Source: Maribellus sp. CM-23 (lineage in GTDB: Bacteria > Bacteroidota > Bacteroidia > Bacteroidales > Prolixibacteraceae). From it: 64,000 nucleotides of DNA. The notes beneath the pieces were generated by a model. That model was given only the letters and a program-made list of their open reading frames with translations, searched no databases and was not told the DNA's origin. Shown here in pieces: positions 1 to 8,950 of the stretch (the stretch's first letter is position 1; each line of letters begins with the position of its first letter). The position numbers and the translations under genes are program-made. Location: positions 845,446 to 909,445 of the forward strand of contig NZ_JADWYJ010000001.1 of NCBI RefSeq assembly GCF_021354595.1, read 5' to 3'.

Positions 1-776
1 CGTGCTGCTTTTTCCGGATCACTCATCAGTTGATTCAGAATTTTCGGAAACACCTGCCACGAAACGCCAAATTTATCTTTTAACCAGCCACACATGCTTT
101 CCTCCCCTCCTTCGGTCAACTTCTCCCAGTAATGATCGATTTCCGTTTGATCTTCGCACTCAACCACCAGCGAAACTCCTTCGGTAAAGCTATACTTATG
201 TTCTCCCGGCCCGTCCATTGCAACCAAATCGGCGCCATTCAGGGTGAATTCAGAATACAGAACTTTACCTTCGTTGTCATCTCCTGCCGGGTATTTTTCC
301 ATGACCAGAGTCGTAACTCCGTCAAAAATACCGAAATAAAACTCTATGGCCTCGGCAGCTTTCCCGAAAAGTTCCCCCACAAAAAGCATCGACGGAACAA
401 TTCTTTGTTCTCCGTCTTTTCTTCCTGACGACGAGATTTGCCACGTCATTCCAAAACGGTCCTTCAACCAGCCGTACCTTTCGCTCCACGGATAAGTATC
501 GATAGGGATAAGAACACTCCCCTCTTTTACCAGTTCATTCCAAATCCTGTCGGTTTCTTCCACCGAATCGCAAGTGGCAAAAAGAGAAATCGCAGGTGTG
601 ATGGGAAACATCGGTCCGCCATTTAATGCCATGTGTTTCTTTCCGGCAAGTTCGAAAGTAACCGCTACAGGGCTTTCGGAAATAATGCGCGAGTTCTTAA
701 ACAAGGAACAGTAAATTGAAGATGCTTCCTGCGCCTGATTGTCAAACCAGAGACAAGGATAAACGGGTGTTGTCAT
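1..776 (-). CDS. VOC-fold (PhnB-like / 3-demethylubiquinone methyltransferase-like) protein, C-terminus cut by window edge
   Basis: The frame is open from an ATG at 776 (reading MTTPVYPCLWFDNQ) to the left edge without a stop, giving at least 258 residues. It contains two copies of the glyoxalase/VOC half typical of PhnB-like proteins: residues about 1-125 (PCLWFDNQAQEA, then GWLKDRFGMTWQ) and about 135 to the end (GWLKDKFGVSWQ). The repeated W-L-K-D-[RK]-F-G-[MV]-[TS]-W-Q motif shows an internal duplication. Family members are soluble and cytoplasmic, and most have no established substrate; the '3-demethylubiquinone' label is a database habit, not a demonstrated activity. The gene stands alone, divergent from the aldo/keto reductase. 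The 3' end lies outside the window. Confidence 0.85.
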   Translation of the reverse strand, partial: MTTPVYPCLWFDNQAQEASSIYCSLFKNSRIISESPVAVTFELAGKKHMALNGGPMFPITPAISLFATCDSVEETDRIWNELVKEGSVLIPIDTYPWSERYGWLKDRFGMTWQISSSGRKDGEQRIVPSMLFVGELFGKAAEAIEFYFGIFDGVTTLVMEKYPAGDDNEGKVLYSEFTLNGADLVAMDGPGEHKYSFTEGVSLVVECEDQTEIDHYWEKLTEGGEESMCGWLKDKFGVSWQVFPKILNQLMSDPEKAA

Positions 777-984
777 AGTTCTGTTTTTGTACATCCGCCA
801 CAATAATGTCCGGATGTGAATTTATTTCAGCAATATATGGAAAAACAAAACAGCGAAAAAGAGGGGCTATAGCAATTGAAAGTCTGCTGATTAGTAAAAT
901 GTTTTATTGAAATAAGACCCCGATTCATAAGAATGGAGTATATTGAAAAAGCTTTATCAGAATGAAACCAAAATTTTATATGAG

Positions 985-1989
985 ATGAACGACAGAAGAA
1001 CCTTTCTAAAATCGCTGGCAGGCCTCACGGCCGGACTAAGTCTTGCTCCATCGTCTTTTGCAAAAGCTTATAACTCGGATCGTTTGGGGGAAGTACTCCC
1101 CAAACGTAAACTCGGGAGAACCAACGAATATGTAACTATGCTTGGAACTGGCGGCTATCATGTTGGCTGGACAAGCGAGCGGGACGCGCAGGAGATTATT
1201 GAAGCGGCCCTGGAGGGCGGCGTTCGTTTTTTTGACACAGCGGAAAGCTATTCGGCCGGAAGAAGTGAGGAACGCTACGGAAAATACCTCACACCGAACT
1301 ACCGCGACCTGGTTTTTCTGATGACCAAATCGACCGGGAAGGATGCCAAAACCGTGAGAGAACACCTGGAAGGTTCCTTGCACCGACTACAGGTTGACCA
1401 AATTGATCTCTTCCAGGTACATGCGGTTTCAACACCTCAGGATGTGGACAACAGGATTTCCAACGGCGTTTTGGACGTTTTATTAAAAGCCCAACAGGAA
1501 GGAAAAGTAAAGTACCTCGGATTTACCGGGCATCAAAATCCGTTTGCCCACAAACGCATGCTCGAAAGAAGTGCAGAAAGCAATATGTTTGATACCGTAC
1601 TGATGCCTGTGAATGTGCTGGATCAAACCTATTTCAGCTTCACCCAAAATGTTCTTCCGGAAGCCATGGAACGAAACATGGGCGTTCTGGCGATCAAATC
1701 GCTGGCCGACGGACGCTTCTTCGCCACTAAAAAAGAAGCGGGCTGGACCACGGAAGACCCTCTCATTCCGAATTACCTGAGTATTAAGGAAGCAATGCAT
1801 TTTGTTTGGTCATTGCCTGTAACAGTGCTGATTTCGGGAAATGAAAATGCCACGTACATGCGGGAGAAAATCGCATTGGCACGGTCGTTTACTCAACTCA
1901 ATGCCGAAGAAAGATTGGCACTGATTGAAAAAGTAAAGGAAATTGCTTTAACAGGAAAAATAGAATACTTCAAACAGAAAGAGTCATAA
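985..1989 (+). CDS. Aldo/keto reductase with twin-arginine signal
   Basis: NAD(P)H-dependent aldo/keto reductase of 334 residues. An in-frame TTG at 943 would add 14 residues, but the ATG at 985 puts a classical Tat signal at the N-terminus (N-D-R-R-T-F-L-K-S, then a small hydrophobic stretch ending APSSFA), so 985 is preferred. The mature part has the AKR pattern: KLGRTNEYVTMLGTGGYH, the FFDTAESYSAGRSEERYG segment carrying the catalytic Asp/Tyr, a Lys in MTKSTG, and DLFQVHAV. It lacks the C-terminal ferredoxin-like Cys cluster of some relatives. Periplasmic location follows from the Tat signal. The substrate cannot be read from sequence. A strong hairpin follows directly. Confidence 0.88.
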   Translation: MNDRRTFLKSLAGLTAGLSLAPSSFAKAYNSDRLGEVLPKRKLGRTNEYVTMLGTGGYHVGWTSERDAQEIIEAALEGGVRFFDTAESYSAGRSEERYGKYLTPNYRDLVFLMTKSTGKDAKTVREHLEGSLHRLQVDQIDLFQVHAVSTPQDVDNRISNGVLDVLLKAQQEGKVKYLGFTGHQNPFAHKRMLERSAESNMFDTVLMPVNVLDQTYFSFTQNVLPEAMERNMGVLAIKSLADGRFFATKKEAGWTTEDPLIPNYLSIKEAMHFVWSLPVTVLISGNENATYMREKIALARSFTQLNAEERLALIEKVKEIALTGKIEYFKQKES

Positions 1990-1996
1990 AAAGAAA

Positions 1997-2020
1997 ATCC
2001 CGGGGTCAACACCCCGGGAT
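1997..2020 (+). terminator. Hairpin after the aldo/keto reductase
   Basis: Perfect 9-bp inverted repeat (ATCCCGGGG / CCCCGGGAT) around the 6-base loop TCAACA, starting 8 bases after the stop codon. It is not followed by a T-run, so it may be a 3'-end stabilising hairpin, or a leader hairpin of the short ORF downstream, rather than a classical intrinsic terminator. Confidence 0.6.
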
Positions 2021-2048
2021 CAAAACTAAACCTAACTAAACCAAACTT

Positions 2049-2093
2049 ATGAAAAAACAGCAAATTGCTGTGAAGTATCTTTATTGTTTCTAA
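2049..2093 (+). CDS. 14-residue leader-like ORF (possible remnant of a SusC-type gene start)
   Basis: ATG AAA AAA followed by 11 more codons and TAA encodes MKKQQIAVKYLYCF. It is preceded by an A/C-rich tract (CTAAACCTAACTAAACC) and a strong hairpin, an arrangement that in my recollection resembles the leaders of TonB-linked outer-membrane protein genes in this phylum. No continuation of such a gene is visible downstream. It could be a leader peptide, a decayed gene start or chance. Confidence 0.25.
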   Translation: MKKQQIAVKYLYCF

Positions 2094-2418
2094 AAAACTG
2101 TTTTCTGTCTGACAGTTTAATTGTTTTCATGCTGCAAAACATTTTACAATTACCATGCCAAAAAAATAATCCAAATCCTATTTTATTGAAATGCGATCCA
2201 CTTTTAACAGTTTTTTACATCTCATCAACTCTCAATCATTTTTTTCAAGAACGTATCAATGTATCTTACAAAAGTCGGACCCAAACAGAGGCTCAAATCT
2301 TAATAAATCATAAAAAAGAGAACACAATACTTGAACTCTGATCTCCGGGCAACGTATCATCTTATTATAAAACCGTTTAGCGGTGCCAGAAAATTACCAA
2401 GCTGGCTATTTAGACACA

Positions 2419-2446
2419 TTGTAATTTGAAAATTTAAATATCTTTG
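2419..2446 (+). promoter_or_regulatory. Bacteroidota-type promoter of lepA
   Basis: TATCTTTG at 2439-2446 matches the TAnnTTTG -7 consensus of the phylum's primary sigma factor. A TTG at 2419-2421 lies 17 bases upstream as a possible -33 element. The lepA ATG is 50 bases downstream. Confidence 0.55.
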
Positions 2447-2495
2447 CGGCAAATCGAGAAAGCCTGCTTTCGAAAAGTTTATAATGGTTTAGTAA

Positions 2496-4283
2496 ATGGA
2501 AAACATACGTAATTTTTGCATCATCGCACATATTGATCATGGGAAGAGTACCCTTGCCGATCGACTTTTAGAATTTACCAAAACGATTGGCGAGCGTGAA
2601 ATGCACGCCCAAGTACTTGACAGCATGGATCTTGAACAAGAGAGGGGCATTACCATTAAAAGTCATGCCATCCAAATGGACTATCAGTATGAAGGCAAAG
2701 ATTTCAAACTAAACCTGATTGACACACCCGGACACGTTGACTTTTCTTACGAAGTTTCGCGTTCGATTGCTGCCTGCGAAGGTGCTTTGCTGATTATTGA
2801 TGCAACGCAGGGAATCCAGGCACAAACCATTTCGAACCTTTACCTGGCCATTGAACACGACCTGGAAATTATTCCGGTATTAAATAAAATGGACCTCCCC
2901 AATGCCATGCCCGAAGTAGTGGAAGAGCAGATCATTGACTTGATCGGCTGTGACCACGAAGATATTATTCGTGCCAGCGGAAAAACAGGAGAAGGTGTTG
3001 AAGAGATACTGCATGCCATTATTCATAAAATTCCTCATCCGAAAGGAGACCCCGAAGCTCCATTGCAGGCCTTAATCTTTGACTCGGTCTTTAATTCGTT
3101 CAGAGGAATTATTGCCTACTTTAAAATCATAAACGGCCAGATCCGCAAAAAAGACATGGTTAAGTTTGTGGCTACCGGGAAACAGTATGATGCCGACGAA
3201 GTAGGTGTGCTAAAACTCAGCCTGCACCCAAGGGATGTTTTGGGGCCGGGAGACGTAGGCTACATTATTTCCGGCATAAAAACTGCGAAGGAAGTTAAAG
3301 TTGGAGATACCATTACGCATGTTAGTAAACCTTGCGACAAAGCCATTGAAGGTTTTGAGGAAGTAAAGCCGATGGTATTTGCAGGGGTTTACCCGATTGA
3401 TGCGGAAGACTATGAAGACCTGCGTGCGGCAATGGATAAATTGCAGCTCAACGATGCATCGCTGACATTTGAACCGGAATCTTCAGCAGCGCTTGGCTTT
3501 GGGTTCCGTTGCGGATTTTTGGGGCTGTTACACATGGAAATCATACAGGAGCGACTGGAACGCGAGTTCGATATGAACGTTATTACCACCGTCCCCAACG
3601 TTTCCTACCAGGTACACTTATCGGACGGGACCACACAAACGGTTTACAACCCTTCCGGAATGCCTGCTGCAAGTACGATTGATGAAATTGACGAGCCCTA
3701 CATCCGGGCCAACATTATTACCGCATCCAATTTTATCGGCTCGGTGATGACACTTTGCCTGGAAAAGCGCGGAGAACTGGTCAGTCAGAATTACTTGACC
3801 GCTGAACGTGCTGAATTAATTTTCAACATCCCCCTGGGAGAAATCGTTTTCGACTTTTACGATAAATTAAAAAGTATATCAAAAGGCTACGCTTCGTTCG
3901 ATTATCACATGAACGGATACAAACCGGCCAAGCTGGTTCGTTTAGATATTCTGCTGAACGGAGAAATGGTAGATGCACTTTCAACCTTGATCCACTTTGA
4001 CAATGCCTATAACTTTGGGCGTCGCATGTGCGAAAAGTTGAAAGAATTAATTCCCCGTCAACAGTTCGACATCGCAATCCAGGCAGCAATCGGAGCAAAA
4101 ATCATTGCCCGCGAAACCATTAAGGCCGTACGAAAAGACGTAACTGCCAAGTGTTACGGAGGGGACATTACCCGTAAACGAAAACTGCTGGAAAAACAGA
4201 AAAAAGGAAAAAAACGAATGAAACAGGTTGGGAACGTCGAAGTTCCGCAAAAAGCTTTCCTTGCTGTACTTAAATTAGATTAA
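2496..4283 (+). CDS. lepA: Elongation factor 4 (LepA), back-translocating ribosomal GTPase
   Basis: 595 residues, the normal LepA length. It starts [20 protein letters not shown], so the G1 P-loop (AHIDHGKS) is at the N-terminus. G2 lies in [10 protein letters not shown]3 is DTPGH and G4 is NKMD. Domain II, the EF-G-like domains III and V, and the unique LepA C-terminal domain ([20 protein letters not shown]) are all present. It binds ribosomes and is thought to remodel stalled or mistranslocated complexes. The gene is monocistronic: its own promoter lies upstream and a strong bidirectional terminator follows. Nothing unusual. Confidence 0.98.
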   Translation: MENIRNFCIIAHIDHGKSTLADRLLEFTKTIGEREMHAQVLDSMDLEQERGITIKSHAIQMDYQYEGKDFKLNLIDTPGHVDFSYEVSRSIAACEGALLIIDATQGIQAQTISNLYLAIEHDLEIIPVLNKMDLPNAMPEVVEEQIIDLIGCDHEDIIRASGKTGEGVEEILHAIIHKIPHPKGDPEAPLQALIFDSVFNSFRGIIAYFKIINGQIRKKDMVKFVATGKQYDADEVGVLKLSLHPRDVLGPGDVGYIISGIKTAKEVKVGDTITHVSKPCDKAIEGFEEVKPMVFAGVYPIDAEDYEDLRAAMDKLQLNDASLTFEPESSAALGFGFRCGFLGLLHMEIIQERLEREFDMNVITTVPNVSYQVHLSDGTTQTVYNPSGMPAASTIDEIDEPYIRANIITASNFIGSVMTLCLEKRGELVSQNYLTAERAELIFNIPLGEIVFDFYDKLKSISKGYASFDYHMNGYKPAKLVRLDILLNGEMVDALSTLIHFDNAYNFGRRMCEKLKELIPRQQFDIAIQAAIGAKIIARETIKAVRKDVTAKCYGGDITRKRKLLEKQKKGKKRMKQVGNVEVPQKAFLAVLKLD

Positions 4284-4296
4284 TACATCAACGACA

Positions 4297-4337
4297 TATA
4301 ATGAAAAAGCCCGGTAGTTCCGGGCTTTTTCATTATA
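4297..4337. terminator. Bidirectional intrinsic terminator between lepA and the response regulator
   Basis: Perfect 18-bp stem (4297-4314 with 4320-4337; core GAAAAAGCCCGG / CCGGGCTTTTTC) and a 5-base loop TAGTT. A and T runs flank the GC core on both strands, so it can end transcription of lepA (+) and of the convergent regulator operon (-). Confidence 0.9.
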
Positions 4338-4349
4338 TATTATACACAA

Positions 4350-5039
4350 TTACATAATCAGCTTATAACCTTTTCCGTGTACATTTATAATCTCCACGGT
4401 TGGTTCGTCTTTCAAATGTTTACGAAGCTTGGTAATGTATACATCCATGCTTCGGGCATTAAAATAGTTGTCATCGATCCAAATCGACTTTAATGCATAG
4501 TTTCGTTCCAGAACTTTATTGGCATTCTGGCAAAGAAGTTTCAGCAATTCCGATTCTTTCGTTGTCAGTTTTACTGATTCGTCACCTTCAGTAAGTGTCT
4601 GTTTCCTTGTATCGAAAGTAAAGCGCCCCAGCGTAAATACCTGCTGCGCACCCGACTGACCTTCCTGAGAAGTCCTCCGAAGAATGGCTTCAATGCGCAT
4701 AATGAGCTCTTCCATGCTAAAGGGCTTGGTAATATAATCGTCGGCACCAATTTTGAAACCTTCCAGCACATCTTCCTTCATGTTTTTTGCCGTCAGGAAA
4801 AGTACGGGAATATCTGCATTTACAATCCGAATGTCTTTTGCCAATGTAAAGCCATCTTTTTTGGGCATCATAACATCCAGAATACAAATATCATAATGCT
4901 CTTTCATGAATCCCTTGTAAGCGGCTTCTCCATCGGGATATAAATCAGCATCAAAGCCTTTGGCAATCAGGTATTCTTTTAACAACAGACCTAAATTCTC
5001 ATCATCTTCAGCAAGTAATAATTTTGTTTTTTGTTCCAT
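4350..5039 (-). CDS. rprY: OmpR/PhoB-family response regulator (RprY-like)
   Basis: 229 residues: a receiver domain (about 4-120) followed by a winged-helix DNA-binding domain (about 135-228). The acidic pocket is EDD near residue 11, the phospho-acceptor is D55 in ILDVMMP, T83 is in FLTAK, and K105 is in DDYITKPF. The output domain shows the OmpR pattern, with LTTKESELLKLLC and the recognition region RSMDVYITKLRKHL. It lies 2 bases after its kinase gene, clearly one operon, and ends at the shared terminator with lepA. It resembles RprY of Bacteroides; the gene name is by similarity of the pair, not proven orthology. Confidence 0.93.
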   Translation of the reverse strand: MEQKTKLLLAEDDENLGLLLKEYLIAKGFDADLYPDGEAAYKGFMKEHYDICILDVMMPKKDGFTLAKDIRIVNADIPVLFLTAKNMKEDVLEGFKIGADDYITKPFSMEELIMRIEAILRRTSQEGQSGAQQVFTLGRFTFDTRKQTLTEGDESVKLTTKESELLKLLCQNANKVLERNYALKSIWIDDNYFNARSMDVYITKLRKHLKDEPTVEIINVHGKGYKLIM

Positions 5040-5041
5040 GG

Positions 5042-6583
5042 TTAATTATTTATTTGTGGGAAATAGATTTTAAACTTCGTCCCTTTGTTTAAAGCACTTT
5101 CAACCTTTATGGTTCCGTTGTGCAAATCCACAATTTTTTTCACATAACTCAGTCCCAACCCAAAGCCCTTCACATCGTGTACATTTCCGGTAGGAACCCT
5201 GTAAAAACGATCAAAAATCTGATCATGGTGTTCCTTTTCAATTCCTATGCCATTATCTTGTACCGATATCATTATCTTATTCTTCCGGTTTTCCGTTCGC
5301 ACCCAAATCTCAGGATTTTCCCGGCTGTATTTCATCGCATTATCCAGCAAGTTAAAAATAACATTGGTAATATGTACTTCATCTCCTTTTATTACAGCGT
5401 CCTCTGCCATAATCTCGGTATGCAATATTCCATTTTTATTCTTCACCCGAAGCTCGAAATTGGCAGTAACTGTCTCTATCATCTTATTTACATCAAACTC
5501 CCGAAGCTTCAGTTTTAAGCGGCCTTCGTTAAAAACTGCCATCTGAAGAACTTTTTCCACCTGAAAACTAAGCCTTTTGCTCTCCTGAAAAATCACCTTT
5601 GACACATGTTCGATGGTAGAAGGAGTATTCGCAATACTACCGTCCTGCAACATCTGGCTTGCCAGCGAAATCGTCGAGATCGGCGTCTTCAACTCGTGTG
5701 TCATATTATTTATAAAGTCATTCTTGATATTCGAAAGCTTCTTCTGCCTCAGAATGACAAGAATTGCATAGGCAAAAATGGCTATCAGCAATCCAGTAAG
5801 AATAATGGTCGGAATAATGGTCAACCCGGTCTGGCGGAATAAGTAACGTTTCCGATGTGGAAAATAAACGTTCAGATAATTGGGCTTGGGTCCGTAATAA
5901 TCGTTCTGAAATAACAGCTGCGGATATTCTCCCCTATTTTTAGGATTATAATCACTATCACCAAAAAGAACGGTCTCTTTAGCCATGGTTGAATTCTTGA
6001 TGGCATATTTGTATTCCAGGTCAATCCGAAATTGTGCCATCGCCGCATCCAGGAAAGCTTTTACCCGGGTCGAATCGATGCGCTCTTCTAGCGGCATATC
6101 TTCCAGCGCTATCTTATAATTCCACCAATCAGCGTTACGCAACCACTCTTTCCTCCGGCGTTGTTGCTCCAAACTCTGCTTCATAAAGCCTTCCACTCCC
6201 ATCACCGAAAGAGAATCAGAGGGATCGCCAACCTGAACTTCGTATTGCTCTTCAAAGCGGCTAACAACTCCCTGATTGGAATAACTGAGACTAAAGCTTA
6301 GCGTTCCTCTCGCCGGACTGTTGTAGGGAAATACATTTCCAAGTTCTTCTTTTTTCCCGTTCATTCCGGGAAGTTCTCCCCGCCGCGCATACTCTCTCGC
6401 CAATCGTTGCTCATCCAAATCCAATTGAATAGCAACCATGTTCAGCGCATTTTGCACCAGCTGGTCAAACTGCTCCTCCCGAATATCGGAAGCAGACTTG
6501 ATCATAGTAGTCTGTACCAAAATCAAACCTGAAAGCACAATGGCCATCAGTACAATCAGCGTTATCAGCATTTTACGACTCAT
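5042..6583 (-). CDS. rprX: Membrane sensor histidine kinase (RprX-like)
   Basis: 513 residues. TM1 is at about 5-25 and TM2 at about 253-278, with a roughly 225-residue periplasmic sensor between them. A HisKA domain follows, with phospho-acceptor H296 in NNMTHELKTPIS. The HATPase domain has the N box (NVIFNLLDNAMKYS), G1 (DNGIGI) and G2 (GFGLGLSYVK). There is no obvious HAMP domain. It is the partner of the regulator immediately downstream. The periplasmic part (rich in acidic and aromatic residues) has no motif I recognise. A promoter element abuts the start codon. Confidence 0.93.
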   Translation of the reverse strand: MSRKMLITLIVLMAIVLSGLILVQTTMIKSASDIREEQFDQLVQNALNMVAIQLDLDEQRLAREYARRGELPGMNGKKEELGNVFPYNSPARGTLSFSLSYSNQGVVSRFEEQYEVQVGDPSDSLSVMGVEGFMKQSLEQQRRRKEWLRNADWWNYKIALEDMPLEERIDSTRVKAFLDAAMAQFRIDLEYKYAIKNSTMAKETVLFGDSDYNPKNRGEYPQLLFQNDYYGPKPNYLNVYFPHRKRYLFRQTGLTIIPTIILTGLLIAIFAYAILVILRQKKLSNIKNDFINNMTHELKTPISTISLASQMLQDGSIANTPSTIEHVSKVIFQESKRLSFQVEKVLQMAVFNEGRLKLKLREFDVNKMIETVTANFELRVKNKNGILHTEIMAEDAVIKGDEVHITNVIFNLLDNAMKYSRENPEIWVRTENRKNKIMISVQDNGIGIEKEHHDQIFDRFYRVPTGNVHDVKGFGLGLSYVKKIVDLHNGTIKVESALNKGTKFKIYFPQINN

Positions 6584-6587
6584 GCTC

Positions 6588-6595
6588 CAAAGATA
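6588..6595 (-). promoter_or_regulatory. -7 promoter element of rprXY, possibly leaderless
   Basis: On the minus strand TATCTTTG (an exact TAnnTTTG match) ends only 4 bases before the ATG at 6583. If used, transcription would begin at or next to the start codon, giving a leaderless mRNA. No convincing -33 element is visible. Confidence 0.45.
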
Positions 6596-6687
6596 AATTG
6601 ATTAAAAAGCCCTGATTTCGCCCCTTAACATTATTTAACAGGATATGTTAAATTGTAGAATTTATTAACCACCAGCCCCTGTCTTTC

Positions 6688-7257
6688 TTACTTCTCGCTT
6701 AACACCTGTGCAATTACCTGCGGGAAATACCGGTACTCCAACTCATGCACCTTTGCCGCCACCTGCTCTGGCGTGTCTTCGGGCAAAACAGGACATGTGG
6801 TCTGAAATATAAGCTTCCCTTCGTCGTAGTTCTCGTTCACATAATGGATAGAAATTCCCGATTCCTTTTCCTTGTTTTCCACCACAGCCCGGTGAACATT
6901 CATTCCATACATTCCTTTTCCGCCGTATTTAGGCAAAAGTGCCGGGTGTATATTAATAATAGGAAAAGACGAAACCAGGTTTTCGGGGATCAGCCAAAGA
7001 AATCCGGCCAGCACAATCAGGTCCACTTTACGTTCTCTTAACGTATCCGGCACCACATCAGTTTGGTAGAATTTTTCGCGGTCAAATACAAACGTGTCCA
7101 CCCCAAAATTACGGGCACGCACCAAGGCATAAGCATCGGCTTTGTTCGACCACAACGAATCCACCACAACATCCTTGTTATCAGCAAAATATTTAAAAAT
7201 ATTTTCGGCATTCGTACCCGATCCGGAAGCGAGAATTGCGATTCTTTTTTGGCTCAT
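6688..7257 (-). CDS. purN: Phosphoribosylglycinamide formyltransferase (GAR transformylase)
   Basis: 189 residues, the normal PurN length. It transfers a formyl group from 10-formyl-THF to GAR in purine synthesis. Visible are the N-terminal phosphate-binding loop ILASGSGTNAENI, the catalytic Asn/His region INIHPALLPKYGGKGMYG, and the conserved Asp in YDEGKLI. It is cytoplasmic and monocistronic, transcribed away from acpP. The promoter CAAATTTA at 7301-7308 (TAAATTTG on the minus strand) fits. Confidence 0.96.
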   Translation of the reverse strand: MSQKRIAILASGSGTNAENIFKYFADNKDVVVDSLWSNKADAYALVRARNFGVDTFVFDREKFYQTDVVPDTLRERKVDLIVLAGFLWLIPENLVSSFPIINIHPALLPKYGGKGMYGMNVHRAVVENKEKESGISIHYVNENYDEGKLIFQTTCPVLPEDTPEQVAAKVHELEYRYFPQVIAQVLSEK

Positions 7258-7300
7258 TTTTTATTGTCTATTTTGATTTCGAACTTTTAAACAAATAATT

Positions 7301-7308
7301 CAAATTTA
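7301..7308 (-). promoter_or_regulatory. -7 promoter element of purN
   Basis: TAAATTTG on the minus strand matches TAnnTTTG exactly and lies 43 bases before the purN ATG. Confidence 0.5.
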
Positions 7309-7383
7309 GGCATTTAGGGTATAAGATACTTGCCGTGTTAACATCTTTTTTAAAGATTTTCTTGGAAATTTCGAGCGTAAATG

Positions 7384-7393
7384 TATTACTTTG
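7384..7393 (+). promoter_or_regulatory. Promoter of the acpP-fabF-rnc operon
   Basis: TATTACTTTG, close to the TAnnTTTG consensus, is followed by a roughly 45-base leader before the acpP ATG at 7442. A TTG in TCTTGG about 21 bases upstream may act as the -33 element. Confidence 0.45.
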
Positions 7394-7441
7394 CAGCGAA
7401 TTATTTAAAACAAAAATTAGTATTAATTAAAATTAAAAGTT

Positions 7442-7678
7442 ATGTCTGACGTTGCAGCAAAAGTAAAAGCTATAATCGTTGATAAGCTAGGTGTTGACGA
7501 GAGTGAAGTAGTTCCTGAAGCTTCTTTCACCAATGACTTAGGCGCTGATTCACTTGACACCGTTGAATTAATTATGGAATTCGAGAAAGAATTCGATCTT
7601 GCTATTCCGGACGACGAAGCAGAAAAAATTTCTACTGTAGGTGAAGCAATCGCTCACATCGAATCTGCCGTTAAGTAA
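7442..7678 (+). CDS. acpP: Acyl carrier protein
   Basis: 78 acidic residues. S37 in [15 protein letters not shown] is the 4'-phosphopantetheine attachment site. It carries acyl intermediates in fatty-acid synthesis. It is the first gene of an operon with fabF (24 bases downstream) and rnc, the order commonly found in Bacteroidota and other bacteria. Confidence 0.98.
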   Translation: MSDVAAKVKAIIVDKLGVDESEVVPEASFTNDLGADSLDTVELIMEFEKEFDLAIPDDEAEKISTVGEAIAHIESAVK

Positions 7679-7702
7679 TCTGACTCATATTATTTTTCAT
7701 TT

Positions 7703-8944
7703 ATGGAATTAAAACGGGTAGTAATAACCGGTGTTGGTACCGTTAATCCATTGGGTAACTCCGTTCAAGAGTACTGGGAGAACCTGAAAAAAGGAGTGAG
7801 TGGGGCCGGTCCCATAACTCACTTCGATGCTTCGAAGCATGTTACTCAATTTGCTTGTGAAGTAAAAAATTTCGATCCTCTTCTTTACATTGACAAAAAG
7901 GAGGTTCGCAAACACGACTTGTTTACACAATACGCGTTTGCGAGCACTGCCCAGGCCATTGAAGACAGTGGCCTCGATTTGGAAAAGGTTGACGGTGACC
8001 GGGTTGGCGTTATTTGGGGAGCCGGAATTGGAGGCCTACAGACTTTCCACGAGGAAGTTCGCGCCTACAGTGAAGAGCGACCACGCTTTTCACCGTTTTT
8101 TATCCCGAAAATGATTGCTAACATTGCCGGAGGATTGGTTTCGATCAAGTACGGATTCAGAGGTCCGAACTACACCACTGTTAGTGCGTGTGCTTCTTCC
8201 ACCCACGCTATTATCGATGCTTTCAATACGATTCGTATGGGAAAAGCCGATATGATAGTGACCGGAGGTTCTGAAGCTGGTGTAAACGAAGCCGGAGTAG
8301 CAGGATTTAATTCCATGCGCGCACTCTCAACCCGCAATGACGATCCTAAAACTGCTTCGCGTCCTTTTGATAAAGACCGCGACGGTTTTGTTATTGCTGA
8401 AGGCTCTGCAGCATTTATTCTGGAAGAATATGAACATGCTGTAAGCAGAGGTGCTAAGATTTATGCAGAAGTTGCCGGGGGCGGAATGTCAGGAGATGCT
8501 TTCCACATGACAGCACCAGATCCCGACGGAAAAGGCGCCAGCCTTGTGATGAAATGGGCAATTGAAGATGCGGGAATTAAACCCGAAGATGTGGACTACA
8601 TCAATGTTCACGGAACATCGACTCCCCTGGGAGACATTGCCGAACCAAAGGCGATCATTAAAACCTTTGGAGATCATGCTTATAAACTTAGCATCAGTTC
8701 TACCAAATCAATGACCGGCCACCTTTTGGGAGCTGCCGGAGCGGTAGAAGGCCTTGCCAGCATTTTAGCCATTCAAAATAGCATTATACCCCCTACGATC
8801 AACCATTTTACGGACGATCCTGAGATCGACAGCAAGTTGGATTTTACATTCAACCAGGCCAGGGAAAGGGAAATTAATGTTGCCATCAGCAACACCTTTG
8901 GATTTGGTGGTCATAATGCTACTTTGGTTTTCAAAAAATTTTAG
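7703..8944 (+). CDS. fabF: 3-oxoacyl-[acyl-carrier-protein] synthase II
   Basis: 413 residues of thiolase fold, catalysing malonyl-ACP condensation with acyl-ACP. The catalytic triad is visible: C163 in TVSACASSTHA, the first His in NVHGTSTPLGD, and the second His in KSMTGHLLGAAGA. The C-terminal FGFGGHNATLVF loop is present. It lies directly downstream of its carrier protein gene. Nothing unusual. Confidence 0.98.
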   Translation: MELKRVVITGVGTVNPLGNSVQEYWENLKKGVSGAGPITHFDASKHVTQFACEVKNFDPLLYIDKKEVRKHDLFTQYAFASTAQAIEDSGLDLEKVDGDRVGVIWGAGIGGLQTFHEEVRAYSEERPRFSPFFIPKMIANIAGGLVSIKYGFRGPNYTTVSACASSTHAIIDAFNTIRMGKADMIVTGGSEAGVNEAGVAGFNSMRALSTRNDDPKTASRPFDKDRDGFVIAEGSAAFILEEYEHAVSRGAKIYAEVAGGGMSGDAFHMTAPDPDGKGASLVMKWAIEDAGIKPEDVDYINVHGTSTPLGDIAEPKAIIKTFGDHAYKLSISSTKSMTGHLLGAAGAVEGLASILAIQNSIIPPTINHFTDDPEIDSKLDFTFNQAREREINVAISNTFGFGGHNATLVFKKF

Positions 8945-8950
8945 AAAACT

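Larger units (their letters stand above)
1990..2495. other. Gene-free spacer before lepA (hairpin, A/C-rich leader, lepA promoter)
   Basis: About 500 bases with no convincing protein gene. It holds a perfect 9-bp hairpin at 1997-2020, an A/C-rich tract at about 2022-2048 leading into a 14-codon ORF (2049-2093), AT-rich sequence, and the lepA promoter near 2419-2446. The 85-residue frame at 2084-2341 has no family signal and a composition typical of random AT-rich DNA. Confidence 0.6.

Noticed and set aside
2084..2341. 85-residue plus-strand frame before lepA
   Set aside because: AT-rich, no family pattern, overlaps the lepA upstream region; no plausible start context.
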